Assembly (NCBI GenBank): GCA_029339505.1
Contig: JAQISU010000033.1
Location: 2,288,001 to 2,352,000, forward strand
Direction: 5' to 3'
From: Unio delphinus
Lineage: Eukaryota > Mollusca > Bivalvia > Unionida > Unionidae
DNA: 64,000 nucleotides
Below, in pieces: positions 1 through 10,600 of the stretch. The translations under genes were made by a program, and so were the position numbers. The notes under the pieces are model-generated. The model saw only the letters and a list, made by a program, of their open reading frames with translations. It ran no database searches and was not told the origin of the DNA. The stretch's first letter is position 1. Each line of letters opens with the position of its first letter.

Positions 1-99
1 CAAAAGCACCTTGTGAGATTCATCAAGAAGATGATGCGAAACCATCCAAATGATGTTGTTTGCAAGGATAACGATGGCAAGGAAATGACGCTTAGACAG
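1..99 (+). CDS. AMPD: AMPD exon (enters from upstream)
   Basis: Thirty-three codons beginning QKHLVRFIKK and ending TLRQ, followed by a GT donor at 100-101. In AMP deaminases this block follows directly after the first metal-binding His pair (HxH), so that pair lies just upstream of the window. The exon ends in phase 0, which fits both alternative exons that follow. Confidence 0.92.
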
Positions 100-1364
100 G
101 TTTGTTTCCAAATCTTAATTGATGTCAATTGTAGCAGATTTTGTACAGCAATAGCTGGAAAATGCAAGTGTTGGGGGGAAAAATAGGCATGGACATGTTT
201 CAGATTTTAATTGTTCCATTCCTACATATTTTTCCTTAAGTTTAATGTTTTGTTATTAACTGAAACAGTTGTGGTAACATTAGAATATGTATGTATTGGT
301 GTTAAAAACTCATCAGCACAATAATAGTGGCAATTAAAATTAAAATTTAAGAATGTTACAATAATGAATCGCAACAAAACTTTTGGAAGATAAATCATTC
401 AGAATAAACATAGACAAAAAAGAGGTACTGAAACACATTGGGTTTCAGGAGGGATCTTCCCTGTCGGTGATAACAGACTTGTGCTCAGTTGGAATAATTC
501 TACACATTTGACATTATCACAATCCAGTAGTAACTTTATATTATATAGTGGTAAGATTGTACCTCTCCATGTCAGATTTCAGATTATGGTAACTTCATGC
601 TGGTTTTCAGACTACATGTACTTACAGCTCTTTAGCATATCTACTGCCATTGTTGCACACATACAAAATGAGGAAGTCACAACTGTGAACACCAATGAGC
701 TGATTGCATTTTTAAACTATGTTATCTATACTTGCTTATTTAAAATATGTTATCAATGCTTGCTTATTTGGTGATTTGATTGTTAAGTCACAAATATGAT
801 ATGCAGAAAGCTAACGTCTCTTTGACCCTCATATAAGTTGTAGCATATTTTGCTGATCAAGTCCATTTGTAAAAGGTGATTGGTCATCTCTGAGCCAGGA
901 TTACACTTTGGAAAAATAGCTAGCTAGACAGATTGGTAGATAGATTTAATAAAAGACATAACCAGTGTAAAATAAATAGAATTTAACTGTTGAGTGGAAT
1001 CAATTTTAATTCATACTATTTCATGATGGTAATTTCAACTCCATTTTAGTTACTATGTCCATAAATTAACATATGAAAATGGTGGTCCAGATTATCTGAT
1101 AGCTGATTTCTCCTTTGTTATGCTAACGTTAAATGTCTTAATATAAACAAATATAGTATTGTCCATACAACATACATGCTATGTCCATCCTAGCTGAGAT
1201 TTTATTTAAGCTGGATTTTCAGAAAGAAAAAAAAGGTGATTTGGCAAATGTTATAGCTACTGTATCGTGTAAGCCCAGACTGTAGTATGTGTCAGGTATC
1301 GTGAAATGATTCTCCTCTGAAAAAATCATTATTAACAGTCTCATCTTCATCCAAGTCACTTGTA

Positions 1365-1555
1365 TGGAGTACATGATTGAGTACTGGAGTATATGATTGA
1401 GTACTGGATTACCTGTCTGGAGTATATGATTGAGTACTGGAGTACTTTTTTGAGTACTGGATTACCTGTCTGGAGTATATGATTGAGTACTGGAGTACCT
1501 GTCTGGAGTACATGATTGAGTACTGGAGTACCTGTCTGGAGTACATCATTGAATA
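1365..1555. repeat. Minisatellite, unit about 30-34 bp
   Basis: Repeated blocks of the type TATATGATTGAGTACTGG followed by AGTACCTGTCTGG, five to six copies with length variants. Non-coding intronic repeat. Confidence 0.85.
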
Positions 1556-1989
1556 ACCTGTACTGGAAATAATGAATGGGACATTTTCTTCACAGATTGT
1601 TCGAAAATAGAATCAGGCATAGAGGTAAGGATCATTGTGGATGGCATATAAGCAGGGTTAACAGTTGCTAGTAAAGACCATTGGTAGCAACATGTTAGTT
1701 GACCCTTTACATTGCATTGAGTAATATTTAATGTCATTCTTTGTATTTATTTAAGTTCATGAAACTTTAGATAAAGTATTATGCAATGAATAAATGAGAT
1801 GAATAACAAATTGCTTGCTAGATTTTGCAATTCTGGATGGGTATAATGACATGATATTCAGAGATGCTGCCAGGCTCCTGGATTGCAGGTTTCTTGCGAT
1901 TAAGGTCATTTAGTATCAATTCAGAAGTGTTCTCCATGGTATAGCAGTGTTAGGGACCAGCTTTGCACTGCTATGAGAAACTGCTGTAA

Positions 1990-4049
1990 AGCTGAGAGGC
2001 TTTGGCATTCATCCAGTCTAACTATTCATATGAAGCTGCTAAGACGAACGTTACAAACATAGTGCATGCAGCGAAATCTGCCCACTACAGTACTAAGATC
2101 ATGGAAAGTTCCAGCTGCAAGGAGCTCTTTGAGATTACTAACAGGCTAGTGTCAAAGATCAAATGTACACAACTTCGACTTACCTTCTCTCCAGTCAGCC
2201 TTCCAGACCTGTTCAAAATTTCTTCTGTAACAAAAGTAAAAACCATTAGAGATAAGCTTGACAACACAATTTCAATTGACTCATCGTCACCATACAGTTG
2301 TGATGCAGAATTTCAGAAGCAACTATTAGCAGCATTTGAACCAGTCTCTATGGATTTAATAATTACAATTGTGATGAAGAGTGCACCAAAGTTATGTGAA
2401 CTTGATCCAATTCCAACATCACTGCTGCTTGAGTGCTTAGATCCAGTATTGCCTTCACTAACAGATGCTATTAATACTTCTCTCTCCTATGTGGAATACT
2501 CATCAGTTTTCAAAACTGTCATTGTAAAGGTTCTGCTGTAGAAACCAACACTTAACCATAGCAATTTAAAGAACTACTGCCCAGTTTCTAATCTCCCATT
2601 CATATAAAAGATCTAGGAAAACGTTCTTCAAACCCAACTTGTATCTCATCTGAATTCAAACAGTCTTTTAACAATGTACAATCTACATATTGCCCTTGCC
2701 ACAGTACTGAAACTACTCTTCTAAAAGTAGTTAATGCCATTCTCTCTACTTTGTATAGTGGAAAGATTACAGTCCTCACTCTCCTGGATTTATCTGCAAC
2801 ATATGACACAATAGACTATGATATATTACTTCACCGTCTCCAGCAATTATCTGGCATTCATGATACAGCCTTAGTGTGAGTCAAGTCCTACTTGGTCAAC
2901 AAGACACAAACTGTGTACCCAAATAAAATACAGTCCAGCCCAGTTGGTCTAGGTTTTGGTGTTCCACATGAGTCAATTCTTGGACCTGTTTTCTTCATTC
3001 TATACACTCAGCTCTTCTCAAGTGTCATAGATCATCATCCAGTGTCTCAACAATTGTATGCTGATGATACCAAAATATACAAATCTAACCACCCAGCTGA
3101 AGTTTATTATACCATCCAGTGTGTAGAGAGGTGCATTTCTGATGTGAAATCATGGATAACATGTAACAAGTTGCTGATAAATGATGATAAATGATGAGTC
3201 CATTCTGATCATAACACAAAGACTTTCTCTTTCACATCCTTTACCTCAAACAATAAATATCAGCAACACCGATATTAAAGTCACACAGTCATTATGAAAC
3301 CTAGGTGTTACTCTGGACAGTACTCTCACATTGCACCAACATGTCATGAACATATGCAAGGCTACATATCTTGATCTGAGATGTGTCAGCTCCATTCGCA
3401 AATGTCTTTCAGTTGATGCCACTAAAACATTTGTGTGTTCATTAGTACTTTCAATACTGGGCTATTGTAACTCAATTTTGTCTGGTTCATCGCATATCAA
3501 CTCTATAAACTTCAAAAAGTTTAAAACACAACTATTCAGATCATCCTTAGAGTACCACAGAGCACACCTTCCGATTGCTCAGTACCCTACACTGTCTATC
3601 CATTCGATCCAAAATCAAAAACAAAATTTATTCCCAGTGCTATGTTTCACTGATGGACTCAAGTCCAACATACCTATCCGACTTCACCCTTGTGTACACA
3701 CCAGTAAGATACTTACACTCCTCTTCGGACATTCATAAACTCATTATTCCCATTATGAAAAACATATCTTTTGCATACCAAGGCCAAGCAACATGGAACA
3801 AATTGCCCACAAAACTTAAACACAAAGACACAATGATCCCATTCAATATTGCTCTTAAAACCCACCTATTCCTCTGCAAGAACAAACATAAAGACCTAAT
3901 GTTTCCTACCTTAAATATTTTCAGCATGTTTTATATTTTCTAATTTCATGGTGTTGTTTTGTTGTAATCTTATCATTATATATGTTTTTTATTGGTGTTT
4001 TCTAATGTAAAGCGCTTTGAGCTCTTGAGATTAGGCACTATACAAAGTC

Positions 4050-4088
<39 letters not shown>

Positions 4089-4090
4089 TG
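1990..4090 (+). mobile_element. Decayed CR1/L2-type LINE, RT and 3' end
   Basis: Broken reverse-transcriptase reading frame of a CR1/L2-like non-LTR retrotransposon. The pieces at 2002-2541, 2892-3194, 3331-3738 and 3575-3943 follow the usual order: an ELDPIPTSLL block, then a VPHESILGPVFFILY block, then the catalytic YADD box at about 3056-3070, then the conserved tail with WNKLPTKLK. Stops and frame changes separate the pieces, so it is a pseudogene. The 3' end reads AAAGCGCTTTGAGCTC followed by a (ATT)n run at about 4052-4088, typical of the 3' ends of this clade. The 5' part (endonuclease) is absent, as expected from 5' truncation. Confidence 0.85.
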
Positions 4091-4159
4091 CAAAACCAAT
4101 CGGGGTAATATTATGCAAATGATTTGTGGTTCCTACAAACTGGAGTACCCAATACAAAG

Positions 4160-4402
4160 AGGTCCTGTGTGGCTGAATGGTCCAAAGCGCTCTTCGTTAC
4201 AGATCACTGCCATCTCACTCTGCATGGTACAAGTCTCAGATTCGGCCAATGTGGGTATGTGAGAAAGCTTGCCACTAGCTTCTCGTGGGTCGGTGGTTCT
4301 TTCCAGGGATTTCCCGGGTTCTTCCTCCACCATTAATACTGGCGGCTATGTTAAGCCTATCAGGTGCTGAAAAATGGCATTAAGCCCTACACAATCAAAA
4401 CA
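4160..4402 (+). mobile_element. tRNA-derived SINE, family 1, interrupted in its tail
   Basis: Degenerate copy of the SINE family that recurs at 36.5, 37.3, 38.7, 45.7, 47.9 and 48.2 kb. The tRNA-like head (GTGTGGCTGAATGGTCCAAA) is followed by a conserved body (GAGAAAGCTTGCC, TTCTTCCTCCACC) and an A-rich tail. The Polinton inserted in the tail. The rest of the tail, (AAAC)n, continues after the right TIR at 21052-21062. Confidence 0.8.
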
Positions 4403-4672
4403 AGCAGCAGAGAGGGTGAACAGACCACGTTTTCAAGCAAAAATAAGGCTTCCAGATCATGTTTCCGAACAAAATATGGCCTATAGATAACGTTTTCGAA
4501 CAAAATATCAGGTTTCCAACAAATCTCATTTAACCAAAAAAAAAGTCTCCATTTTTGCAAAAACGGAGATTTTACGATTTTTTAATCAATTTTGCTCGCA
4601 ACGATGTGGTCATCCACCCTCTCTGCTGCTAAAGTTTTCAGTTCTGGGTTAACAAAAAATAATAAATGATTT
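4403..4672 (+). repeat. Left terminal inverted repeat of the Polinton
   Basis: 270 bp, inverted match to 20782-21051. It is itself largely palindromic. The terminal 16-mer AGCAGCAGAGAGGGTG (4403-4418) recurs inverted at 4615-4630, the next 20-30 bp also pair imperfectly (GACCAC with GTGGTC), and the centre holds a hairpin (4546-4569) built on TTTTTGCAAAAA flanked by TCTCC and GGAGA. Two direct copies of CGAACAAAATAT lie between. The inner end of the TIR coincides with the stop codon of the ATPase gene. Confidence 0.95.
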
Positions 4673-5063
4673 TAGCCGAATATTTGATCAAGTCCGATAC
4701 GATATCGTGTCCGAGGATCATGCAAATTTATTGTTGCGAATCCGTGCGGAGTTGACTGAGCATGACTAAAGAAATCTCGAAATTGATTGAAGTCCATATC
4801 AGAACACCATGTCTGCCAAATATTTCTAAGAGTATGAGTATCAACTCCGTTGAATACAGAAAGAATATTGCAGTTATCTCTGATGACTTTTGGAACCTGA
4901 GTGTAGCGTTGAGTGACATATATCACGTCAGTGTTTTTGTGACGCCCACGGGAAAATATTCTAGCAGGATTTTTTTGTTTATCCAACATTATATCGTCGT
5001 ATACGACTAAATTGTTAATATCTCCATCAATATCATCAATGCTCGGTGCTTCATCGATATCGG
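4672..5063 (-). pseudogene. Packaging ATPase, 3' (C-terminal) fragment
   Basis: C-terminal part of the FtsK/HerA-type (A32-like) genome-packaging ATPase of Polintons. The Walker B region reads NLVVYDDIMLD and is followed by the conserved RGRHKNTDVIYVTQRY segment, in which the Gln-Arg acts as sensor in this family. It is cut off from its Walker A half (5888-6173) by an 824-bp transposon at 5064-5887. Removing the insert and one copy of its 6-bp target duplication leaves the frame open across the join, so the gene was intact before the insertion. The ATG at 5079 lies inside the inserted element and is not a native start. The stop codon touches the inner edge of the TIR. Confidence 0.93.
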
Positions 5064-5887
5064 CATACATGCCAACCATTACGCTTTTGGCGTAATCATT
5101 ACGCTTTTTGTCCCTAAATTACGCGTTACGCTTAAACGTATATGGATTACGCTTTTTCGGTATATCCACCTCCCCAAAAAAATCAATTATTTGTTTTCTC
5201 GTTATTATTAAAATTCCATTAATCCCACAGACCATATTTTAGAAAAGACGGCTTTTACGTAACTTCAATATAAGAGTACGCTAGAACGTGAATTTTCGTA
5301 ACAGTATCATGTTCTATTTATAGCTAACCTGGTTCTACTGTTGACCTCGATTCTATTTATAGAATCAGCATGCGTAGTGAGGAGATAGCAGACTGGTTTT
5401 CCAAATTTAACCTGTACTCGCAGATTCCATATTCTAATTGATATTTCTTGCAGAACCAGTCTAAATATATTTTAGCGCTTAAAAAGTATATTTTATTTTA
5501 CTCTATGCATTTATGTGAGCAAAAATATCCCTTTAAAAATTTTTCCAGATAAATTAGAAAAAGGCAACCGAAAACCCCGAAACAAAATATAAAAGAATCC
5601 TCTAAATATTAAGAAATAGAGTACATCATCACGTGACATCTATTTCCGGCCGTGTCGAAAGAATTTTAAAATTTAGCGCTAAACGTCTTAAGAAGGATTC
5701 TAGTCGATGTGTGTAAAGCTAAAAGTGCTACATATGAAAACTTGAAACAGTAAAGCATGAGTAGGGAAAATAATCGTTGTTTATTGAAATTTTAGCATGT
5801 TATATGTGGATTACGCTTTTTCTGCCTCGATTCCGCTTTTTGACCACTTGGATTACGCCATTTCCTCGTCAGGGGTTGGCATGTATG
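5064..5887. mobile_element. Non-autonomous DNA transposon (824 bp) inside the ATPase gene
   Basis: Perfect 14-bp terminal inverted repeats (CATACATGCCAACC at 5064-5077, GGTTGGCATGTATG at 5874-5887) are flanked by a direct 6-bp TATCGG (5058-5063 and 5888-5893). Subterminal copies of TTACGCTTTTT or close variants cluster at both ends (about 5078-5160 and 5810-5860), like transposase-binding arrays. There is no ORF of note. The superfamily is not clear: 6-bp duplications occur in few DNA transposon groups. On the host gene it acts as a simple knock-out insertion. Confidence 0.9.
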
Positions 5888-6173
5888 TATCGGTTATAAA
5901 ATCAATGGCGTTCTCACCCTTAATTTCTGATGCATTCTCGTTAAAATCTTTTAGCACTTCATAACATCGTTGATCATCTACGCTAGGGGCAATTAAATAC
6001 AACTTATCCCACTTCATCCATCTCATTATTAAATTGAGCAACAATTGCGTTTTACCGGATCCAGATGGCCCGATTATAATCATCCGGATAGAGTTTGGTA
6101 GCGCTGCATGATGCTTAACTGGTTCTCTTGTTTTAGTCGCTGAAAAATCAATTATATCCATATTTCTATACAT
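5888..6173 (-). pseudogene. Packaging ATPase, 5' (N-terminal) fragment
   Basis: N-terminal part of the Polinton packaging ATPase, with the P-loop GPSGSGKT followed by a helix (QLLLNLIMRW) and the strand KLYLIAP. The first ATG is at 6173 and a second, MDIIDF, at 6161. Either leaves only 5-17 bp to the divergent ATG at 6179, so the two genes share a very short AT-rich promoter region. The reading frame runs into the transposon at 5887 and stops shortly after, losing Walker B and the rest. The two fragments together would be about 230 residues, normal for this family. Confidence 0.93.
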
Positions 6174-6178
6174 AAATT

Positions 6179-6717
6179 ATGGATCTATATTGTATGAAGT
6201 GTAAAACGCGTACTGGCACAGATGACTTGACGACGGTTACAACTAAAAATAACAGATCAGCACTTACTGGTAGATGTGCAACATGTGGTATTAAAAAGTT
6301 CAGATTTGTTTCTACAAAATCAAAGATTTTACAATCCGGAGATGTTTTTAAAAAAAACGAGGAGGTGATATCGCAGCCAAATTGGCAAAGCTCCCTGGAA
6401 CCCCATGGGCAAAGTACCCCGGAGAAAAGCACCTTCCAGGATATAGCTACTGTGGACCGGGAACCAGGCTTGATATCAGACTCAATAATCAAAATCAACC
6501 CAACCCCGGTGAAGAACCAATAAACGCCATTGATAAGGCCTGTCACCTTCATGATGTTGCTTATAAAAGCAGCAATCTGCAACACAGACATCTCGCGGAT
6601 GTGAAATTAATTCATGCGTTAAATGCTATTCCTGACAAATCTTTCAAAGAAAAATTGTCTTCATTTTTGATAAAATCGGCTATGAAAAGCAAATTGATGT
6701 TAGGTGCCGGTAATTAA
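6179..6717 (+). CDS. Zinc-finger plus phospholipase A2-like protein, in two frames
   Basis: The first frame (6179-6523) starts with a treble-clef-like CxxC...CxxC module: C5, C8, C33, C36, with YCMKCKTRTGT and CATCGIKKF. The second frame (open 6352-6717) has no in-frame Met before its domain. It encodes a parvovirus-type PLA2 domain with the Ca-binding loop YCGPGT (6448-6465) and the catalytic HDVAY box (6550-6564). In related elements I know these two modules as one protein, whose PLA2 is thought to breach the endosome membrane. The switch needs a -1 shift, and the PLA2 frame opens one codon after a TAA at 6349-6351, inside a T5A8 run holding the heptamer A AAA AAC (6352-6358) in the correct phase. 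So it is either programmed -1 frameshifting or a one-base lesion or sequencing error in the A8 run. Confidence 0.85.
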
Positions 6718-6721
6718 TAAT

Positions 6722-7666
6722 ATGGAATCAATTTATTATTCCCCAAGAGGATACTGGAGGGGTAAATCAGCAGTCCATAAACTCGCTAGCGCTGCAAAAG
6801 TGAAAAAAACCACTGCGGCTAATTGGTTATCCAAACAGGCAATGTGGCAAATTTATCTACCACCGCCTAAACAAATTCAATTCTCGCATTTTGATGTGAC
6901 CACTCCTAATGAAGTTCATCAGGCTGATATATTATTTCTGCCACATGATCGTGGTTACAAATACGCTTTAACCGTAGTTGATATTGCAAGTCGATACAAA
7001 GAAGCAGAACCGTTAAAAACAAAATCAGCCACTGAAGTCGCTTCTGCATTTGAAAGGATTTATCGACGAGGTCCTCTGCACTGGCCAAATCTATTGCAGG
7101 TTGATCCTGGCAAGGAATTTCAGGGTGTAGTGTTATCAACAATGAAACATCACAATGTCACAATACGACGAGGGCATACTGCGTTACATCGCGATCAGGC
7201 CATTGTAGAACGATTTAATCGGACGATTGCTGAGCGGTTATTTGGATATCAATACGCAAAAGAATTCATTCAAGAAAAGCGATCCCATGAATGGGTTAAA
7301 AGATTACCATCTGTGATTACTGCACTGAATAACGAGATTACTAGAACAATCAACATGAAACCTATCAACGCGATTAAAAAGAAGTCAATACCCGTACAAC
7401 CACAAAAAGATTTCAAAGAACCAATTCTTGGTAGTAGTGTCATTGTGAGGTACTTATACGAACCAGGAGAGCTTGAAGGGGGTAGAAAAAGGGCTACTGA
7501 TCCTATTTGGAGCGTCACTACGCATAAGATATCTAGTATAACACGATCAACTGGTAGACCTCCAGTCTATAAACTGGATTCAACTGCCCCTCAGCGGGTT
7601 TTTACTCGACAACAACTACAAGTGATTCCCGAGGATACTCAATTGCCACCGCATGGTCTTAACTAG
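6722..7666 (+). CDS. RVE-family (retroviral-type) integrase
   Basis: 314 residues from the ATG at 6722. A GTG-initiated extension to 6704 would overlap the PLA2 frame and is unlikely. The order is an N-terminal helical segment (res. 15-45), the rve catalytic core with D69 (HQADILF), D128 (QVDPGKEF) and E163 (AIVERFNR), then a basic C-terminal SH3/chromo-like domain. All three acidic catalytic residues are present, so the enzyme looks active. It cuts and joins element ends to host DNA and would create the 5-bp duplication seen here. It starts 5 bp after the PLA2 stop and its 3' end overlaps the convergent polymerase gene by 8 bp. Confidence 0.95.
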   Translation: MESIYYSPRGYWRGKSAVHKLASAAKVKKTTAANWLSKQAMWQIYLPPPKQIQFSHFDVTTPNEVHQADILFLPHDRGYKYALTVVDIASRYKEAEPLKTKSATEVASAFERIYRRGPLHWPNLLQVDPGKEFQGVVLSTMKHHNVTIRRGHTALHRDQAIVERFNRTIAERLFGYQYAKEFIQEKRSHEWVKRLPSVITALNNEITRTINMKPINAIKKKSIPVQPQKDFKEPILGSSVIVRYLYEPGELEGGRKRATDPIWSVTTHKISSITRSTGRPPVYKLDSTAPQRVFTRQQLQVIPEDTQLPPHGLN

Positions 7667-10600
7667 CACCGTTGCGTCTATTGCACTCAAGACAAGTCAA
7701 CATCACATTATTTCTGACATGACCGAGATTGTTATTTTTTCTGTCTACGGTGAATTGGCGAGGATCCTTATCCGAATACTGCCAACGCATTATACAATTG
7801 CAACTCGCGCAGTGATTATTCTGTTGTTTCTTCAAAGTGATTATTAATTTAGCATCAATATCAAATTCTCGTTGTTTTTTTTTGTCCTGTTGTTTGTAAC
7901 CGGAGAGTTTTTTATCAATAATTTTAACATCAATATCATCCATTGTTGTGTCATTATCATCGAAAACAACTCTTCGAAGTTGATTTATTTTTCGTACTCT
8001 GGATACTGCGAGATAGACTAAATTCGACCATTCGATGTGATTATCCACCATCCAAACAATTGTATCCGATATAGTCAATCCCTGTGAAGAGTGTATTGTT
8101 GCTGCGTATCCTAGCGTCCACGGGGATTTATTAGCACGCAATGCATCTTCAACGACATTGATATCAACCAGCACAATATCATTTAATACAAAAATTTGTT
8201 TTTCACTCTGTCGTGGAATATCAACTTCAATGTTCTGTTTTCGTGTATCCGATGGCCTATAACAAAGGGGTACTGGAAGCGTTGCAAATTTTTCTTTATG
8301 CAATTCAAATAACTTCATCTGAAGTGTATCCCTGACTATTTTTCTACTTGCAATGATCAAATCGTTTGGTCTCCATGTTTCCCAGAAATCATTCATTGGA
8401 GTTTCTGAAATCACTTCACGCGCTATTTCGCATTGGATTCTATCCGGTTGTAATCTAATTAGCGCTTTGAATTCTCGTAATCGTTCATCAAGTGATCTAT
8501 AATCAGTGGTGATTTCTTCATAGTCGTCTACAAAACCCTTTAGCCATTCATGTGGAGATGCACCGACAAATGGTGGTGGTTGGCGGTGATCACCGCACAT
8601 GACGACTTTTGTGTTTTTGTTTAACAACCACTCAAGAAATGTTTTTAATACATCTAATGACACTGTGCATATTTCATCCCAAATTAAGATTTCAGGAATG
8701 AATTTATCACCCATACGCTCAGGAGTCCATTTGTCACCCTTCCATCGAAAGAAACTATGGTAAGTGCAAGCATTTACCCCTCGTTGTATCATCTCTCTGG
8801 CGAGTCTGTGAGTCGGTGTTAGCACAATCATGTTAGAAACGCTAGCGTTTCCACGACGAAATAATTCAATTGCACGAGTTGTCTTTCCTGACCCACCACA
8901 ACCGTTTAAATAAACTGTCTTATATCTACATACTGGATCAGATACCGGTGGTGCATTAGAAAGTTCTGATTGAATTTCAATACGGTTACAACAAAGATAT
9001 TTATCATCCATGGCAACGTCTGCGGATTCACAATACTCATGTAGCATCTCTTTTTTAAATCGCCAACGCCCCCAATTTTCTTCGGGATCGGTGAATGCCG
9101 CTACAGCTGATTTGTACTTATTGTGTATATACATCGAATCAGTGGCCACTCTAACCGCGGTATTAGGAAATCTATTTATCATCGAAAATAGATTAATAGA
9201 AGCATAGGCTAATATTGAACTTCTCAAATGTGTGTACTGGGAATTATATCCATCACAGTAGGTAACAACCGTACCTAATTTCTCACCATTGGATAGAAAA
9301 GCATCCTTACGGGATACAAGTTTTCCCTGTTTCATTAAATCCGCTACAATAAAATCGTATTCAGCGACATCTATGATCAACCGCGAAGAGTATTTTGCGT
9401 TGTCGTATCGTCCACCCTGGGTAAATTTACCGATTATTCTTCTTCCGAGATCTTTTGCTTGTTCTTTTTTAATTTCAAATAACTTCTTAGACCAATTTAT
9501 GATTTCTTCTTCACTGAAATCTGGAAACTGTTTTTGTAGTTCGTTGATTATTCTATCTAGATCGGGTTGTGGTAGCCAAACTTCTTTCTGAGCTCGATAG
9601 CATATAATAGCCTCGGAAACAATCAACGATATTAGCATACCACAATCAATCATATATCTCAATAGCACTATTGGCATCCAGTGTTTTTCAGATAGGTGTC
9701 TACCGAGCCAAACATAACTACACGGATGTAACCCTGTAGCTAATTCAAATGATATCACACGAGCGAATCCGGTTAAATCAAAATCAGGCAATGGTCCATT
9801 AATCGCAACACGAGTCATTTCATGCGTGGGGTGTCCAAATCGTTTGAAGTACTCAGCGCATTCCCCATATCCGAGAAAACTTCCGGGATAACACGCGGCT
9901 ATATCAATTGAAATCATACCATCACGTGAGTATTTCGTATTCCACAGTCCTCCATGACCAAATTCGACGCAACTCAATTTAACATCCTCGAGAAAATCAC
10001 TTCGTGTTGGACGCCATGAGTTTTTTTCTCTTGCGAAGTGAGCTACCACTGATGGAATAGTAAAACTATCCATGAGTAGTTTTTCATGGGAATTCTCCGG
10101 TGAAAAATCACTAGCGATTTTTCTCATTCTGTTATCTAATTCTTCAATGCGATATAATTCACCATTTGGTTTTACAAATTGATCGAATTCTTCATCACTT
10201 CTAAGTAACCACACTGACACAGGATCATCCTTACACAACGCATGAATAGCATCGAATAATCTCTCTTCATAGAAAACATCCCCGACGAACTCCTTAGGGA
10301 TATATTTCACGGTTCTATCTCGTGGAAATATTGTTACCGCAGGTGTCCACGCGTGTTTGTTATGATCAATAATCTGTATTGGGGCTCCTCGCGATTGATA
10401 TTTCGGTTCGTATAATACTTCTCCGGTTATTGTTGTTACTGATATTGGGAATTTTAATGATGCTTCTAATTTAGCTATATCAGAAATCTTTGCACCGTGC
10501 TGTTTTACCGTTAATTCCCACTCGGTTATTTTTTTTCGTCTTAGATCAGTTAGTTTATTTCCTCGGGATGCATTTGTGAAGTGTTCTATTATTCGTTCTG

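Noticed and set aside
5079..5079. ATG used as start of a separate C-terminal ATPase protein
   Set aside because: The codon belongs to the inserted transposon and its terminal inverted repeat, so it is not an original start.
6704..6721. GTG start for the integrase upstream of the ATG
   Set aside because: Would overlap the PLA2 frame, adds no conserved residues, and eukaryotic translation rarely starts at GTG; the ATG at 6722 fits the family.
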